Assembly: GCA_008704415.1 (NCBI GenBank)
Contig: VXIS01000015.1
Location: 124,001 to 188,000 of the forward strand
DNA from: Sphaerosporella brunnea
Taxonomy: Eukaryota; Ascomycota; Pezizomycetes; Pezizales; Pyronemataceae
Direction: 5' to 3'
Length of the DNA: 64,000 nt
Shown here: one piece after another, positions 42,448 to 54,641 of the stretch
Layout: each line of letters starts with the position of its first letter
Numbering within the stretch: position 1 is the stretch's first letter
Made by a program: the position numbers and the translations under genes
Notes under the pieces: model-generated
Told to the model about the DNA's origin: nothing
The model's input: only the letters and a program-made list of their open reading frames with translations
Database searches by the model: none

Positions 42448-45323
42448 ATGGACGGTGACCCGCGTCTGCAACAGCCCTTCAGGTCCACAGCTTTGTCACC
42501 TCCTACTCCCGATACCCCTTCTTCCGGCGCGTCGCCATTCGTGCCCCCTCCACCGCCGCAGCAACAAGCTTTGCCTTTGCATCATCAGCAACCTACGCCA
42601 GCCATCCACTCTCCACAACGGCACTCTCCGCTACAGCGCGACCCTGCCACCCCCGCCTTCTCTTTCACTACTCCTCAGCCTCATTTACCTCCTCTCAACC
42701 CGCACTCTTCGGTACCTCCATCGCCAGCACAGTTTCCTGCTACCCCTGGTGGTCCGCGCTCGTCCCTTGCCCAAGACCACAAGCGACCCCGAGCCTGCGA
42801 ATCATGCCGCGGCCTGAAGGTGAAATGCGAGCCCAACGACCCAGCGGTCCCTACCGGCACTTGCCGGCGGTGTGCACGCGCCAATCGGGAGTGCATCTTC
42901 ACGCAGCCCACGCGGAAGCGGCAAAAGAAGTCCGATTCCAAAGTTGCGGAGCTAGAAAAGAAGATTGACGCCTTGACGGCTAGCCTGGAAGCTACTCGAG
43001 AGGCGGCAAGGGCTGCTCAGTTGCAGTCTGTAGATAATGATGAAGACGAGGATATGGATTCGGGCAGTGAGCGGCATACGTATGCACCGACGAGTCATAG
43101 CCAGCATTCGGGTAAACGCAGAAGAAGCGGTGGCGGCGGCGAAGGCGAGGTGAAGGGTCCAGGCAAGACGCTCACAGATATTCCTGATTCTATGAGGGGA
43201 TTCCTACCGCAGGGCGCCAGGCTCGCGGTGCCCTCGAATAATGGCGTTGTAGATGAGCGAATATTCCCTTTGGTGGAATACGTAGATGTTATCGACCAAC
43301 AGCTGTTGAGTCTGGACATGGCGAAGAAATTATTTGATCACTACAACGAGAATATGGCCCCACACTTTCCGGTGGTGATTTTTCCACTGGGTACCACGGT
43401 TGAGGAGCTACGGAAGACGAAGCCAACACTGTTTCTGGCTATTCTGGCCAGTGCGAGTGGTACATCGCATCCCGATTTACATAAGGCGCTGCAGAAAGAA
43501 ACTACGCGAGCGTTTGCTGAGCGAATAATGGTGAATTCGGAGAAGTCCATGGAGATAGTCCAGGCACTTCTCATCATGGGCCTGTGGTATTATCCTCCTG
43601 ATCGCTACGAGGAGTATGCTCTGTACCCTATCAGTCCTATTTACTCTCTAACAGTGTTATAATAGATTGAAGTTCTACACTCTCATCCACATGGCGGCGA
43701 TAATGGCTTTGGATCTGGGATTGGGAAAAAAGACCAAACGAATTCCACCGCAGCTGCCAGATATGCCAGCGAATCCCCTAAATCTCACTGGAAAGTCAAC
43801 GTCAATCAGCGCTTCCTTTGATGCGTTGAGCACCAAAGAGAAGGCATCGAAAGGCTCTGGATTGAGCGAAGGTCCAATGCCGTTATCGCGGCCGCCTTAC
43901 GCAGTACGAATGAATCATTATCCCGACCCGAGCACGATCGAGGCGAGAAGAACATTAATTGCATGTTACTGGAGTTGCTCCCATGTTGCGGTCTCCCTTC
44001 GGCGACCGAACATGCTAAGGCTTACAAGCTTTATGAAAGAATCTCTAGATATCCTGGCCAATAGTCCGGAAGCTGCACCTTCAGATAAGATCCTTTGCCA
44101 ATGGGTGGAATTGCAAATTATGGCGGAGGACATATCCCAGACCTTCGAGCTTGATGACCCAAGCGCCGAAGTCTCTGTACACGATACCAGAGTCCAGCTG
44201 GCCACAAGGGGATTTGCTCGACGTTTGGAGGAATGGAATAAGAAACATGAGCGTATGGGTTTATCCAGTATGTGCATCTTCACTCTTACCTTCACCTGCG
44301 TGGAAGTTGACAGGAATTATAGGGTCGGTCAGGCTCCATTACTGGATCACCATTCTCTACGCTCACGAAGTGGCACTACATTTGGACCACAACTCCGATG
44401 ACTTCCGTCCTCCCTTCACAGAACGTATCGTTCGGGAACCAATGCTAAGGTCACATACTATGATCCCGCCCTATCAACTCGACTCTATCTCCGCATCCGT
44501 CTGTGGCGCGCACGCTCTTCTGGACGAGTTTTGCAAATTCTCCACCCAAGATCTTCTCTGCGTCCCAATTTTTACCTTTGTCCGGTGCGCGTATGCCTGC
44601 ATGATCTTGATCCGTATTTGGATCACAGCCGCGTCACCCGGCAGCGAGCTGGGCAAGGTTCTGAAAAAGGAGGAATTGCGTGTGGATGAATATCTGAACC
44701 GCTCTCTAACACACCTCGCCCATGCAGCAAAAGGCGATCGCACACGTCCGTCGGGCAAGTTTACACTGATCTTGGTGATGCTGCGGAGTTGGTACATAAA
44801 GCGGCGTGTGGAGCTCGAGGGACCCACCGTTGGTGGTGCCGGCCCACCTACAGGTGATACACCGATGGCAAATGCAGATTCGCCGCAAAAAATCACATCT
44901 CCGAGCCTCGCTAGTAGAATAACCGATGTTGGGCCTACCACGCCAACAGCGCAAGGAGCATTCGCCTCTCCCAAGCCACAGACACCATTACAGCTGCTTT
45001 CGAACGCAGCTGTTGGGCTGCAGCAGGGCCCCAAGTTCCAGCAAAAAACACCGGAGGGGACGCGCCCACAAACTCTCCCGGATCTTGAGTACAATCAACC
45101 GACATTACCGCAAAATACTTACCCTGTACCCCCAGGATGGTTCGATGCAATTAATATTGCCGGGATTGTGGAGTTTCCGGCAGGGGAGACGGGGCTGGGA
45201 TTAGGAGGAGCCGGCGCAGATGCGTTTGCCGATGAGACGTTCTGGGCGTTGTTGGAGAATGCGGGGGTGGGGTGGCCACCGGGTGGTAACCAAGGTGGTG
45301 ATCATTGGGGAGGGTATCAGTGA
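42448..45323 (+). CDS. Zn2Cys6 transcription factor
   Basis: Three exons, 42448..43613, 43666..44267 and 44314..45323, with introns of 52 nt (GTATGC, CTAAC) and 46 nt (GTATGT, CAG), give 925 residues. The N-terminal 110 residues are Pro/Gln-rich. The zinc cluster CX2CX6CX11CX2CX6C (CESCRGLKVKC...CRRCARANREC) is at about 116-148, followed by a basic linker (PTRKRQKKSDSK) and a coiled coil (VAELEKKIDALTASLEATRE) for dimerisation. The middle homology region covers exons 1-2 with ALLIMGLWYYPPDRYEE and HMAAIMALDLGLGKK. The linker and coiled coil resemble War1/Leu3-like regulators, but the target genes cannot be told. The C-terminus is Gly/Pro/Gln-rich, a possible activation region. Confidence 0.9.
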
Positions 45324-46117
45324 TTGGATCCATTTCCGTGGATAAAATTTGGAGTATGGTGGTTTTACAATATTTACCATCAATGACGACCCTTTTTGGG
45401 GGGAATTCATAATAGACTAGGGACTGCTCCTATCTATATATTTTTTAGATCCCAAACTTCCAGATTTTATATAAAGGAATGGATCCACTATGTATGTTAT
45501 TAGGAAGAGGGGGTGAGCATTCAATAAGTTGAGGGTAATTGTAATGTTCATATGTGGTAGTTATCAGTGCATTTGGCGTTTTTGGTGTTGAGTTCGGGCT
45601 GGCATTTGTATAAATAACAATTCATCGGCGATTCTACTCATTATGAAACTACCTACTGGTAGCTCGGATTCTTTGTTTGCGATGTGACTTCTAAAGTTCC
45701 TATGGCTCCATCACCAACGTTGACTAGATATACCGAGTGCTATCTCATGCATCAAACAGCAGCCATCGGGAAGTTCCTTTCGCCCACAGATTTTCATGAA
45801 GTGGTGAATGCCGCTATGCCCTTTTTGACCCAAGTGAGATGCGTTGCCAACAGCAACCGGCAGACCCTAAACAATCAACAAACCAACCCAAAAATCCATC
45901 TTCCTCTTCCCTCACACAACAACATCCCACGCATCTCAACCCACCACACTAACCCCAGCTGCTGGACGAAGCGACAATATACGACACGACTACACGAGCC
46001 TGGACTCGAGATCTTACCCTCGCGACTGATCGAGTTCTTTGTTCTTATACCTCACTGCTACGAACACTAACACCACAACTACAACCACGGCCGTCTCTAC
46101 CCGAGAAAGAAAGCAGA
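45324..46117. other. Intergenic, no gene seen
   Basis: 3' flank of the Zn2Cys6 gene and 5' flank of the kinesin. A plus-strand frame from 45684 contains HQTAAIGKFLSPTDFHEVV but no start-to-stop gene model could be made. Confidence 0.4.
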
Positions 46118-49100
46118 ATGGCCTCTTCAATATCGGTCGTTGGTATGCTGTCCCGGCTCCCCTCTCGCGATTCCCCTCGATGCCCGACTCACTGAATTCC
46201 TCTTGCCAGTCCGCGTGCGACCGTTCAGCATCCGGGAAGCTGCACAACTGTTGGAACCCCCACCTTCCAGCCCCCTGGCCAAGAACTAACAGCTCATTGC
46301 CCCAGATCGCGGCCCGACGATGCACCAACATTCTTCGGAGATGGTAGTTTGGCGGCACAACCGAAACCAACCCTGACTGGCAAAGGAATGCGCCGAGTCG
46401 TCAAGGTCATTGATGAGAACATGCTGTGAGCTCTACTTCTCGGCGCCATGATCTTCAAGAGCTCAGTTCGCTCATGCTTGCTAGTGTCTTTGACCCCGCC
46501 GAGGAGAACCCGATGGCCAGATATCAGAAGACTATCTTACCGCAAGGGAAACGAGTCAAAGATATGAGGTTTGGATTCGATCGCGTGTTCGACGAGACCT
46601 GCACGCAACAAGATGTATACGAAGCGACGACGAGGACGCTGCTGGACAGTGTGCTTGATGGGTTCAATGCTACTGTTTTTGCGTATGGAGCTACAGGATG
46701 CGGAAAGACACATACCATCTCGGGAAACCCCAAAAATCCTGGAATTATCTTCCTCACTTGCGCGGAACTTTTCGAGAGAATCGACGCGCTACAAGATGAA
46801 AAGGATATCAACCTCACACTGTCTTACCTCGAGATTTACAACGAGACGATTCGCGACCTGTTAGTTCCTGGAGGCAGCAAACTCGGTTTACAGCTGCGAG
46901 AGGATAACAATTCCAACATTAGCGTAGCCGGTCTGTCAACACATCAGCCGAAGACTGTGGAACAGGTGATGGACATGATTGTGATGGGAAATGCGAATCG
47001 CACGCAGTCCCCAACAGACGCCAATGCGACTTCTTCTCGGTCGCACGCGGTTCTCCAAATCAATGTCATCCAGAAGCCGCGGACAGCGGGTATTAAAGAG
47101 GATCATATGGCTTCAACCCTTTCGATCATTGATCTTGCCGGAAGTGAGAGAGCTTCAGTCACCAAAAACCGCGGAGATCGGTTATTAGAGGGTGCAAACA
47201 TCAACAGGTCTTTGCTGGGTAGGTCACTCGATCTAGAATATAAAGGTATGGGTGCTAACAACGGTGATAGCTCTTGGAAACTGTATCAACTCGCTCTGCG
47301 ACCCTGCGAAGAGAAATCACATCCCATATCGAGACTCCAAACTCACCCGATTGCTCAAGTTCTCGCTTGGAGGAAACTGCAAGACAGTCATGATCGTTTG
47401 TGTGAGTCCTTCAAGCGCGCACTACGATGAGACGCACAACACTTTGAAATACGCAAATCGAGCGAAGAACATCAAGACCAAGGTTTCCAGGAACATAATT
47501 AATGTTAACCGACATGTGAGCGAGTACGTAAAGATGATTTATAATCTTAACCAGGAAGTGGACGGTTTGAAGGCTCGATTGAAGGAAGCCACCAAAGAGG
47601 CAGCTGGTCAGCTCAACAAGTCCCGTGTGGCTAAGGATGCCTCCATCAAGGATGGTCTCAGCAGGATAAGGACGGCCTACGAGCAAACGAAGAAGGCCAG
47701 GGAAGAGAAAGCTCAGATGTTTCAGAGCTTCAGGCTGCTCGAGAGTCGCATGACCATGATCAATGCTTGGTTGGCCGCTTTCGACGAGGTCTTCGAAGCA
47801 AGACAGGAGGATGCACTGCCCGCGACCTTGTTAAACATGAGGGCCGAGGCAGACAAAGTGATGAAAGAGCTGCATCAGAACGAGCAGCTGATCAAACAGA
47901 GACTTTCATCACAGAGGTGGGAAAAGACGATTGACACTGCCTTGCAACACAGTGTGCGAAGTCTTCAGGCGATTGAGGGTGTTACGGAGGCGGATGTTTC
48001 ACTTTTGACCACTGAGGCCAATTTACTGAAAACGGCAGGAGAAAGAGACGTGCTGCACGTGTTAAATGCTTCCGATGTCGATATCACCACGTCCATCCAG
48101 ACGCTCGCGACGGCTCACTTCGAAACATATACTATGATCGGAAAGCTGATGAGCCACGACTTTTCCGACGAGGAGAAATTGGAAGCGGCACGGAAATCGC
48201 TATTCAGCATTCAGAAAGGGGCAGGTGATGCGATCTCTACCATCGTCAAGCCATCCGGCGAATTGGTATCCCGGGAAAATTATCAACCACTAGTGCAACC
48301 GTCACCGCGAAAGAAAAAGCACAGTTACATTCCCTCGCCCGTCAAAGTGTCCGGCTCCGCGCTTCCAGTTGCGTCCCCACTTCGTTCCCCGCAACGCAAA
48401 CTGATGAAATCGCCCATTAAGGTCAAATCTCCCAAGAAGGGCGTAAGCTTCCCCAAGAAACATGCCGAGAAAAAGCGAGTGCGGTGGAACGAAGAGCTCG
48501 AGGACCCGGTATCGGAGGATAGTAAGCGTTCCCGGTTCTTGATGAACGACTATTTCTACGGTCCCGCCGACGATGACGACGAAGTGGAAGAAGAGGATCT
48601 AGCACCCCCTCCCCCGCAACCATCTTTCCGCCCCCAACCCGCTGCGCAAGGTGTCTCTGCACCCCCAATCCGGCCTCGCGGCAACCTGGTAGGCCGCTCT
48701 CTTGCCGCTCCCGCAAAACCCAGGGACCCCGGGGTGCCCATGGACCATGACACAGTCGAGCAGGCTATTAGCCAGCTTGCGGAGGTCAGCGGGGGTGGAT
48801 ATGCGTCCGCTGAGGACTCCACTGCGCGTCCATGGAGGACTCGGATGCCGCCCCATCGCCCGCGAAAGAGTATGGGGGGTGCTATTAGGCCGACTGCAAA
48901 GCGCAGAAGCCCCACGTCAAGTAGCCAGACCAGTCCCGAGAACACATCACAGTGTGGAGCCGGCATTTTGAAGAGACTACCGCAGACAGGACACAATGCC
49001 AGTGGAAGTTTTACTAGCGTGTTGAGTCCAAAGAGCACGGGTGTTGCAGGGTCGAAGGCGAGGCGGCAGACTGTCAGCACCGCCGGTGTGAACTTCAACG

Positions 49101-49165
49101 CGCTCGCTTTAGCTGGATACAAAATGGACCCTCCTGCGACGAAGAAGGGACCGGGAGCTAGGTAA
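46118..49165 (+). CDS. kip3: Kinesin-8 (Kip3-like) motor
   Basis: Five exons: 46118..46142, 46210..46249, 46306..46425, 46485..47218 and 47271..49165, 937 residues in phase. The first exon is only 25 nt (MASSISVV). The N-terminal motor starts [16 protein letters not shown]. Its P-loop is [10 protein letters not shown], switch [12 protein letters not shown], switch [10 protein letters not shown], and the neck-side block [19 protein letters not shown] bridges the last intron. Insertion [16 protein letters not shown] after the first strand is typical of Kip3/KipB. Kinesin-8 walks to microtubule plus ends and depolymerises them, controlling spindle length and nuclear positioning. A coiled coil follows the motor; the tail is basic with SPVK/SPRKK-type sites. 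Confidence 0.93.
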
Positions 49166-49896
49166 AAAGGTTGGGGGGGGAGGGAGGTGTGCAGTTCTCA
49201 AATTCTACTTCTGATGTCTGACAAAGAGAGTTCCGACACTTGCGGATTATCTTCTTCCGTGTTTTTTTGTGTGGTTTTTTTTCTGGTTTGCGTTTTGCGG
49301 CTTTTTGGAAGGGTGGATGGTGGGCGGAGATATTCTATATCCTTTTTGGTTGCATTTTGTGGGCGGCAGTGTGATTGATACCGGTTATTTCCCTGTCTGT
49401 ACTTGGTGAAGAGGGGGGGGGGGCAGAGGTGTTTTGATAGGATTGATGAAGTGGGGGAGCAGTCGATACCTGGAGTGGGAAAGGGGTGTTGTAATTAATG
49501 ATATCACGGGTTTATGCGTCAATGGATCGATTACTTTCACTTCTGCTTGTGCATGATATTTACTGTTTTTTTCTTTTTTCTTTTGGGGGAGGGAGGGGAC
49601 TTTCCGTACGCCCTTATCAATAGTACTCTGCTGTAGATGAGCGCCTGACAACACTGTTGGGTTCCATCAGAATTTCGTTACGCTGGATGTATCTACTCTA
49701 GGCTACAGGTAGACGGTAAGTCCTTTAAGATGGTTGCTTTTCGAGTCCGTATGATTCTTGGAGATCCGTCACTAAAACGCACTCGGCGGTTGTGTATGGT
49801 GAGGGGTTCACTGTGTAGCACTCGATCTGTGCCGCGAACAACTCCACCCTTGAGCACCAAGATGGGTAACAAAACCACGTAGGAAAAACGCCGCCT
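49166..49896. other. Convergent 3' flanks
   Basis: Between the kinesin and Dom34 stop codons. T-rich and G-rich tracts (for example GGGGGGGGGG near 49412), no gene seen. Confidence 0.5.
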
Positions 49897-51125
49897 TCAA
49901 TTCTGGCCACCTCCATCTTCCTCTAGCTTCGGTTCCTCTAGTTCCAACTCCTCATCCTCATCTAGATCCTCTAGCGGAAACGTTAGGATCGCCGCAATCC
50001 CGCCGATATTCCCCAGCCTCACGCCGCTCTCGTGGATACTGCTAAGGATCAAGACCTCGCCACCCTGTCGTTCGACCTCCTCCTTCATCGCCACGAACTT
50101 TCTTCGTTCGGCCACGCTCTGGCTGCGGAAGAGGCTGTCGCTGAGGAGCAGTGTTCCGACGGCGCCCTTTTCCACCGCCTTCGCAACTTCCTTCGCGCCG
50201 TACCAGGCCCGGAACTCGTCGGTGTGTATCATCCTGAAAAAGGCGTCTACGGCTTCCATCTCCTTCGCGTACCTGGTATCGGCTAGCTTTGCTTTAACGG
50301 CGGGACTGGTGAGCGCCTCGGTCAAAGCGTGCTTATGTCCGCTGCTGGTGTGCTCGACGATAAACTTCGGCCGCGCGCGGAGGAGGGGTTTATTCTCTGT
50401 CTTTTCCGCGAAGCTGAAGATGTAGTCTCTCAAGCCGGCAGCATAGAACCCCGGCGAGCCTAACAACACGGCTTTCAGCTTATCGATTTCGAAAAGCCTG
50501 AGAAACGCCTCGGTGATGGCCTTGTAGAATCGCTCCATCCCGCGCTCGTGGGCTTCGGGAGAGCGTTTCTTGGGGACCGACATCTCGATGCGCTGCCGCT
50601 CGATTGTGGTGTGCTCGGTCACGGCGCAGATACATGCTAACCCCTCGTGCAGCACTATCGCCGCGATATCCGCGTTCTCTCCCGGCGCGCATGCGGCGCG
50701 CACGGTTTCGAGCGCTACAGAATCCCATAACGTTTTGGACAGCGTGAAGTTCCGGTGCAGCTCTAGGTCTAGCGTGTGGTGTGCGCCGATCGGTACGTAC
50801 TTGTTTTCGTCCAGCACCCGCCCGGATATGTGCAGTGCCCCGCCCGCCGCGTCGAAGTCGATCTTGTCCACGGTGATGGTGAGGGTCAGCTGCACGCGCT
50901 GGCTGGCTACGGAGCCGGTGGAGGAGGTTGTGGACACTTTGCGGAGCGCGGAGGCGCGCAGGATGTCGTGTGGTCGGATTAGGTTGTAGGCGTGCCACTG
51001 GTGACGGTTAGGGTTATGTGTGTGGAGGGGAGTGACGGGCGACGTGCCATGTCTTCGTCTTCTTCGGGACACATGGTGATGCTGCCTTCGCCGTCTTTTT
51101 CGAGGTTCTTGCGGATGAGCTTCAT
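49897..51125 (-). CDS. dom34: Ribosome-rescue factor Dom34/Pelota
   Basis: Exons 51048..51125 and 49897..50997 give 392 residues. Exon 1 encodes the eRF1-like domain-1 start MKLIRKNLEKDGEGSITMCP; exon 2 resumes with WHAYNLIRPHD. The join ATG|GCACGT...CACCAG|TGG fits only if the donor is GC instead of GT (50-nt intron with a CCTAAC branch). Later blocks include VALETVRAACAP, IVLHEGLACICAVTEH, KFIVEHTSSGHKHAL and GGEVLILSSIHESGVRLGNIGGIAAILTFP, covering domains 2 and 3. Dom34 with Hbs1 splits stalled ribosomes in the cytoplasm (no-go decay). Length (usual 380-390) fits. It lacks the GGQ motif, as expected for Pelota. The C-terminus is acidic. Confidence 0.93.
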
Positions 51126-51434
51126 TGCGGTGATGTTGTGATAGGGTGCGAGGTGATGAGATGACGTTGCACGATGGCGTAGGGTGGTGGGGCATTTAAG
51201 CTCGCACCCTGCGCTTTACACAGAGTTTCCCCACAATAGGCTCCAAGGAAGCTTCTCGCTGGGAGAGCCGCCAACGTCGCGCCGATTGCCCGCTCGAGTC
51301 GGCGAGAAAGAAGAGCAGCCATTTATGTAGGTGCGGGCGATAAGCTTATTCTGCAGGTTGTTTAGGTATTCGCACAAATATGTAGACAGCTAGACTTGTC
51401 ATCAATTGGGTCGCCGTGGTTGTGTAAACAGCCG

Positions 51435-51590
51435 ATGGAGGCTTGGGACGGACTCCGAATGGTACTCGAAGAGCTTTACGTGGGACGCGGAATGACGCTC
51501 GACAAGATTAGAACCTATATGGATGAACATCGCAATTTTCGCCCCAGGTATTATTTCTTATGGGGCTCGTTTGATTATAAGGTTGGATAA
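51435..51590 (+). pseudogene. Clr5-domain N-terminal fragment
   Basis: From the ATG at 51435 the frame reads AWDGLRMVLEELYVGRGMTL, then DKIRTYMDEHRNFRP, following the Clr5 domain pattern (W...I..LY....L..V...M.....F.), but the conserved end of the domain (QYKRRFKKW-type) is missing. A GTATTA after CCCAG could be a splice donor, yet no continuing exon was found in the next 180 bp before the next gene. Most likely a broken copy. Confidence 0.45.
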
Positions 51591-51769
51591 TTGAAACTCT
51601 GAACGACCAATATATACAAAGGGCGGGAATATCTAGATCCACCGCGCTTCTACACTTGGGATCCCAGGAACGAACAAACTCCATCCAGTATAGAGTAGTA
51701 GCCAGAGTTCTCTAAGAGTAGAGCGAGGAAAACGCCGAAAACTCCGGTTGATATCTATCCCGAGCTCCA

Positions 51770-52393
51770 CTACTCCCTCCTATTGGCCAATCCCAAATAC
51801 TCAAACACGCCACCGCCCTGCCCCTTCACGGCGCGAATCGCGTCCTGGGCGAGCCCAAACGCAGCACCCACAAGCAGCGCCTTCCTCGCCGCCCTAACCG
51901 CAAGCCCATAACTAAGCCCATCTACGCTTCGTCAGCCCCAAAAAGCACCCCGCCGCCGCCGAGGACACTTACATCCGCCACTAACCCCGCCGGCCACCGC
52001 CAACGCCGCAACCAAGGAGCTCCCCGCATCCACGCAGCCGCGCAACCGGTCGACCGCATCCTCGCAGACCACAAACACCGCAACCCACGCTGCCAGGCGC
52101 GCCCCCAGCTTCGCCCCTTCCCGCACCGCCCCCTGCGCTATGCGGTAGTTCTTGCTCTTGTGGTAGAAGTACCAGCCGCGCGCCGTCGTCGGCGCCCGGT
52201 GCGCGTTCTCTGCCCGGAATATGAGCCCTGATTTGTGCCCGCCGAGCGTGCCGCCGAGGGAAAAGCCAAGGAGGAGGCCGGTCGAGGTTAGGAGCGGGAG
52301 TCGCAGCGCGAAGGGGAGGGAGAGCCGCGGCGCGGGGCGGTGCGTGGTTGGCAAAGGGGGCGGCGGTGGGGGCAGATCGAGTGGTGTTGTCAT
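51770..52393 (-). CDS. Tim17/Tim22/Tim23-family membrane protein
   Basis: Exons 51973..52393 and 51770..51921 around a 51-nt intron (GTAAGT, CTGAC, CGTAG) give 190 residues. It has a Pro-rich N-terminus, then four Gly/Ala-rich membrane segments: GLLLGFSLGGTLGG, a loop YFYHKSKNYR, AKLGARLAAWVAVFVVCEDAVDR, AALAVAGGVSGG, and ALLVGAAFGLAQDAI. The pattern, with the conserved VCEDAVDR/AQDAI acids, fits the Tim17/22/23 superfamily, probably a mitochondrial inner-membrane protein rather than one of the canonical translocase subunits. Sister family members (TIMMDC1-like) are assembly factors, but the exact orthologue is uncertain. Confidence 0.75.
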
Positions 52394-52761
52394 TCTGGTG
52401 TGCTGTGCTGGTTGGTGGACGCGCGTGGGTTTGGGAAGACGCGAGGTGGGGTGGTGGGCGTGTTACCCGGCTGTACGTGGGGTGGTGGCACAGGAAAGAT
52501 TCTGGGGTTCACGTGTGCTTCACAAACTTGAAACTTCACTGGTTTCACATAGGCCAGCACTATCAATTCCGCTCTTCATGAGCATTCCCCTATTTACCTC
52601 TGATCCCTCATATGTTCAGTTCATCAAACAAAGCACATTGGTAGGAAAAGTAAACTCAAAAAACCCAATTCCCAAACTTTTTTGATATCCAGTAGTTACG
52701 CCGAAACCAACAACCCAATCCCACCCAACCCAATATGCAACAGAACAAAAAACACCGTCAT

Positions 52762-54641
52762 TTAGGCGTAAAGCTTCTTGTTGAACTCGTGCAGACCATG
52801 GACGTTACCCTCCGCCTGCGCGCTCACAGTCCGGACCTCGAACCGGACCGAGCCGTCCCGAACACCAGCCTGCAGAGCATCAATGCTCTTGACACCGATG
52901 TCCTGGAGGGAGTGCTGGAGACCCGCCTGCAGATACGGCACGAACTTGGTGACCGAACCACGGTCAAGGACGGATCCAGACACACCCTGAGCAACGCGCA
53001 CCTTGTCGCCCTCAGAGAAGTAGCGTCCAGTGGCCGCGTTGTCGGAAGACTTCTGGCTCTCCATAGCATCGATGGAGCCCATTCCACGGTAGGCCTTGAC
53101 CAGCTTGCCCTCAGCGGAAAGGAAGTACTTGCCGGGGGACTCGGTGGTACCGGCGAGAAGTCCTCCCATCATGACGGTAGAAGCGCCAAGAGCGACAGCC
53201 TTGACGATATGGCCAACGTTCTGAATACCGCCGTCGGCGATGCAGGGAACACCGAAACGGGAGGCGAACTCACAGATGCTGTAGACGGCGGTTGCTTGGG
53301 GACGTCCGACAGCCATGACTTCCTGTGTGATGCAGGCAGAGCCAGAGCCCATACCGATACGGAGACCATCGGCGCCGGCGGCGATCAGGTTTGCAGCCTG
53401 TTCACGGGTCACGACGTTACCGGCGATCACGTCGATCTGAGGGAAGGTCTTCTTGATCCAGCGGAGCATGTCGAGCTGGTACATGGAGTTACCCTGGGAG
53501 GAGTCCATGATGACGATGTCGAGACCGGCTTCAACCAGCTTGCGGAGACGCTCTTTGTCGTCCTCACGGGTACCAATGGCGGCGGCGCAGAGAAGCTGCT
53601 TGCTGTCGGGGACCTTGGAAGCAAGGGGGAAGTGGAGGTTCTTCATGAGGTCAGATCGGGAGAGAAGGGCCGTAAGGTTGCCAGCAGCGTCAACGATCGG
53701 CAGCTTGCCCTTCTTCGAGGACCGAAGGATCGCGTTGGCTTCCGCCAGGTCGATGCCTTCGGGAGCAGTGATCAGGTCGGTGGTCATGACCTCCGACAGA
53801 GGGCTGGAGTCGTCACGGTGGAATTGGATATCGCGCATAGTCACGATCCCGACGAGCTTGGACTTCAGGTTGCCATCCTCTACGAACATATCCGTCAGCA
53901 CACAGATCGAGCCATGGCCCAGAGACAAGTTCTTGGATTAAGGAGAGCTCAGTTCCGTCTTGAAACAAAAGAAAGTTCCACACGTGATTTCAGTGCAACG
54001 AAAGTAAGAGTCACATCTCTGCCCGCAACATGGACACTGAGGAAATAGAGAATAGAATCACATGAAAATTAAAGACTTACCGGTGATGGGGATGCCAGCG
54101 AATCCGTGCTCCGCCTTGACCTTGCGAACATCTCCGACGGTGTTCGTGGGGCTCATGACGACGGGGTCAAGAATGAAGCCGTTCTCATACCTCTTCACCT
54201 TGCGCACCATCTCGGCCTGCTCGTCCGCGGTGCAGTTGTGGTGGATCACACCGACACCTCCAAGAAGAGCCATGAAAATAGCCATGTCGGTCTCGGTGAC
54301 GGTGTCCATGGGGGAGGACACGAGCGGCAGCTTCAGAGAGATGTGCTTGGTGATCTTGCTGTCGAGGGTAACCTCGTGAGAGGCGAAACCAATGTATCCG
54401 GGCAGGATCAGGAAGTCATTGTAGCTGAATTGGGCTTTCCGTCAGCACCGCACGCTCACAGCGCGAAGGAAAAGAAACAAAATGCGACGGGAACAACTCA
54501 CGTCAGACCACCCCGTTTGTCCGAATCCAAAAGAGACTTGACATCTAAGCCGTCCCTCTGGTACTCGCTCTTCAAGACATCCACGGCGGTCGAGTAGTGG
54601 AGAGCGCCAGCGAAGTCGCCGTTTGCAGCGTTGATAGGCAT
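52762..54641 (-). CDS. imdA: IMP dehydrogenase
   Basis: Exons 54502..54641, 54081..54424 and 52762..53879 (introns of 77 and 201 nt) give 533 residues, the usual size. It oxidises IMP to XMP with NAD+, the committed step of guanine nucleotide synthesis, as a cytosolic tetramer. Blocks: [24 protein letters not shown], two CBS domains between about 120 and 240 ([10 protein letters not shown]..., [16 protein letters not shown]), the catalytic loop [15 protein letters not shown] with the active Cys, [27 protein letters not shown], the flap [10 protein letters not shown] and [14 protein letters not shown]. It shares a 1,025-bp divergent promoter with the IQGAP gene. It is the target of mycophenolic acid; nothing in the sequence suggests a second, resistant type. 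Confidence 0.96.

Noticed and set aside
47219..47430. Read-through of the kinesin motor
   Set aside because: The conserved [16 protein letters not shown] block appears only after removal of the 52-nt intron.
51126..51322. A 66-codon frame upstream of Dom34 as a separate gene
   Set aside because: It starts with ATG but overlaps the Dom34 leader and start, has no family features, and could at most be an upstream ORF.
52735..54048. A 437-codon plus-strand frame
   Set aside because: Antisense shadow of the IMP dehydrogenase gene, produced by its codon bias; no domain.
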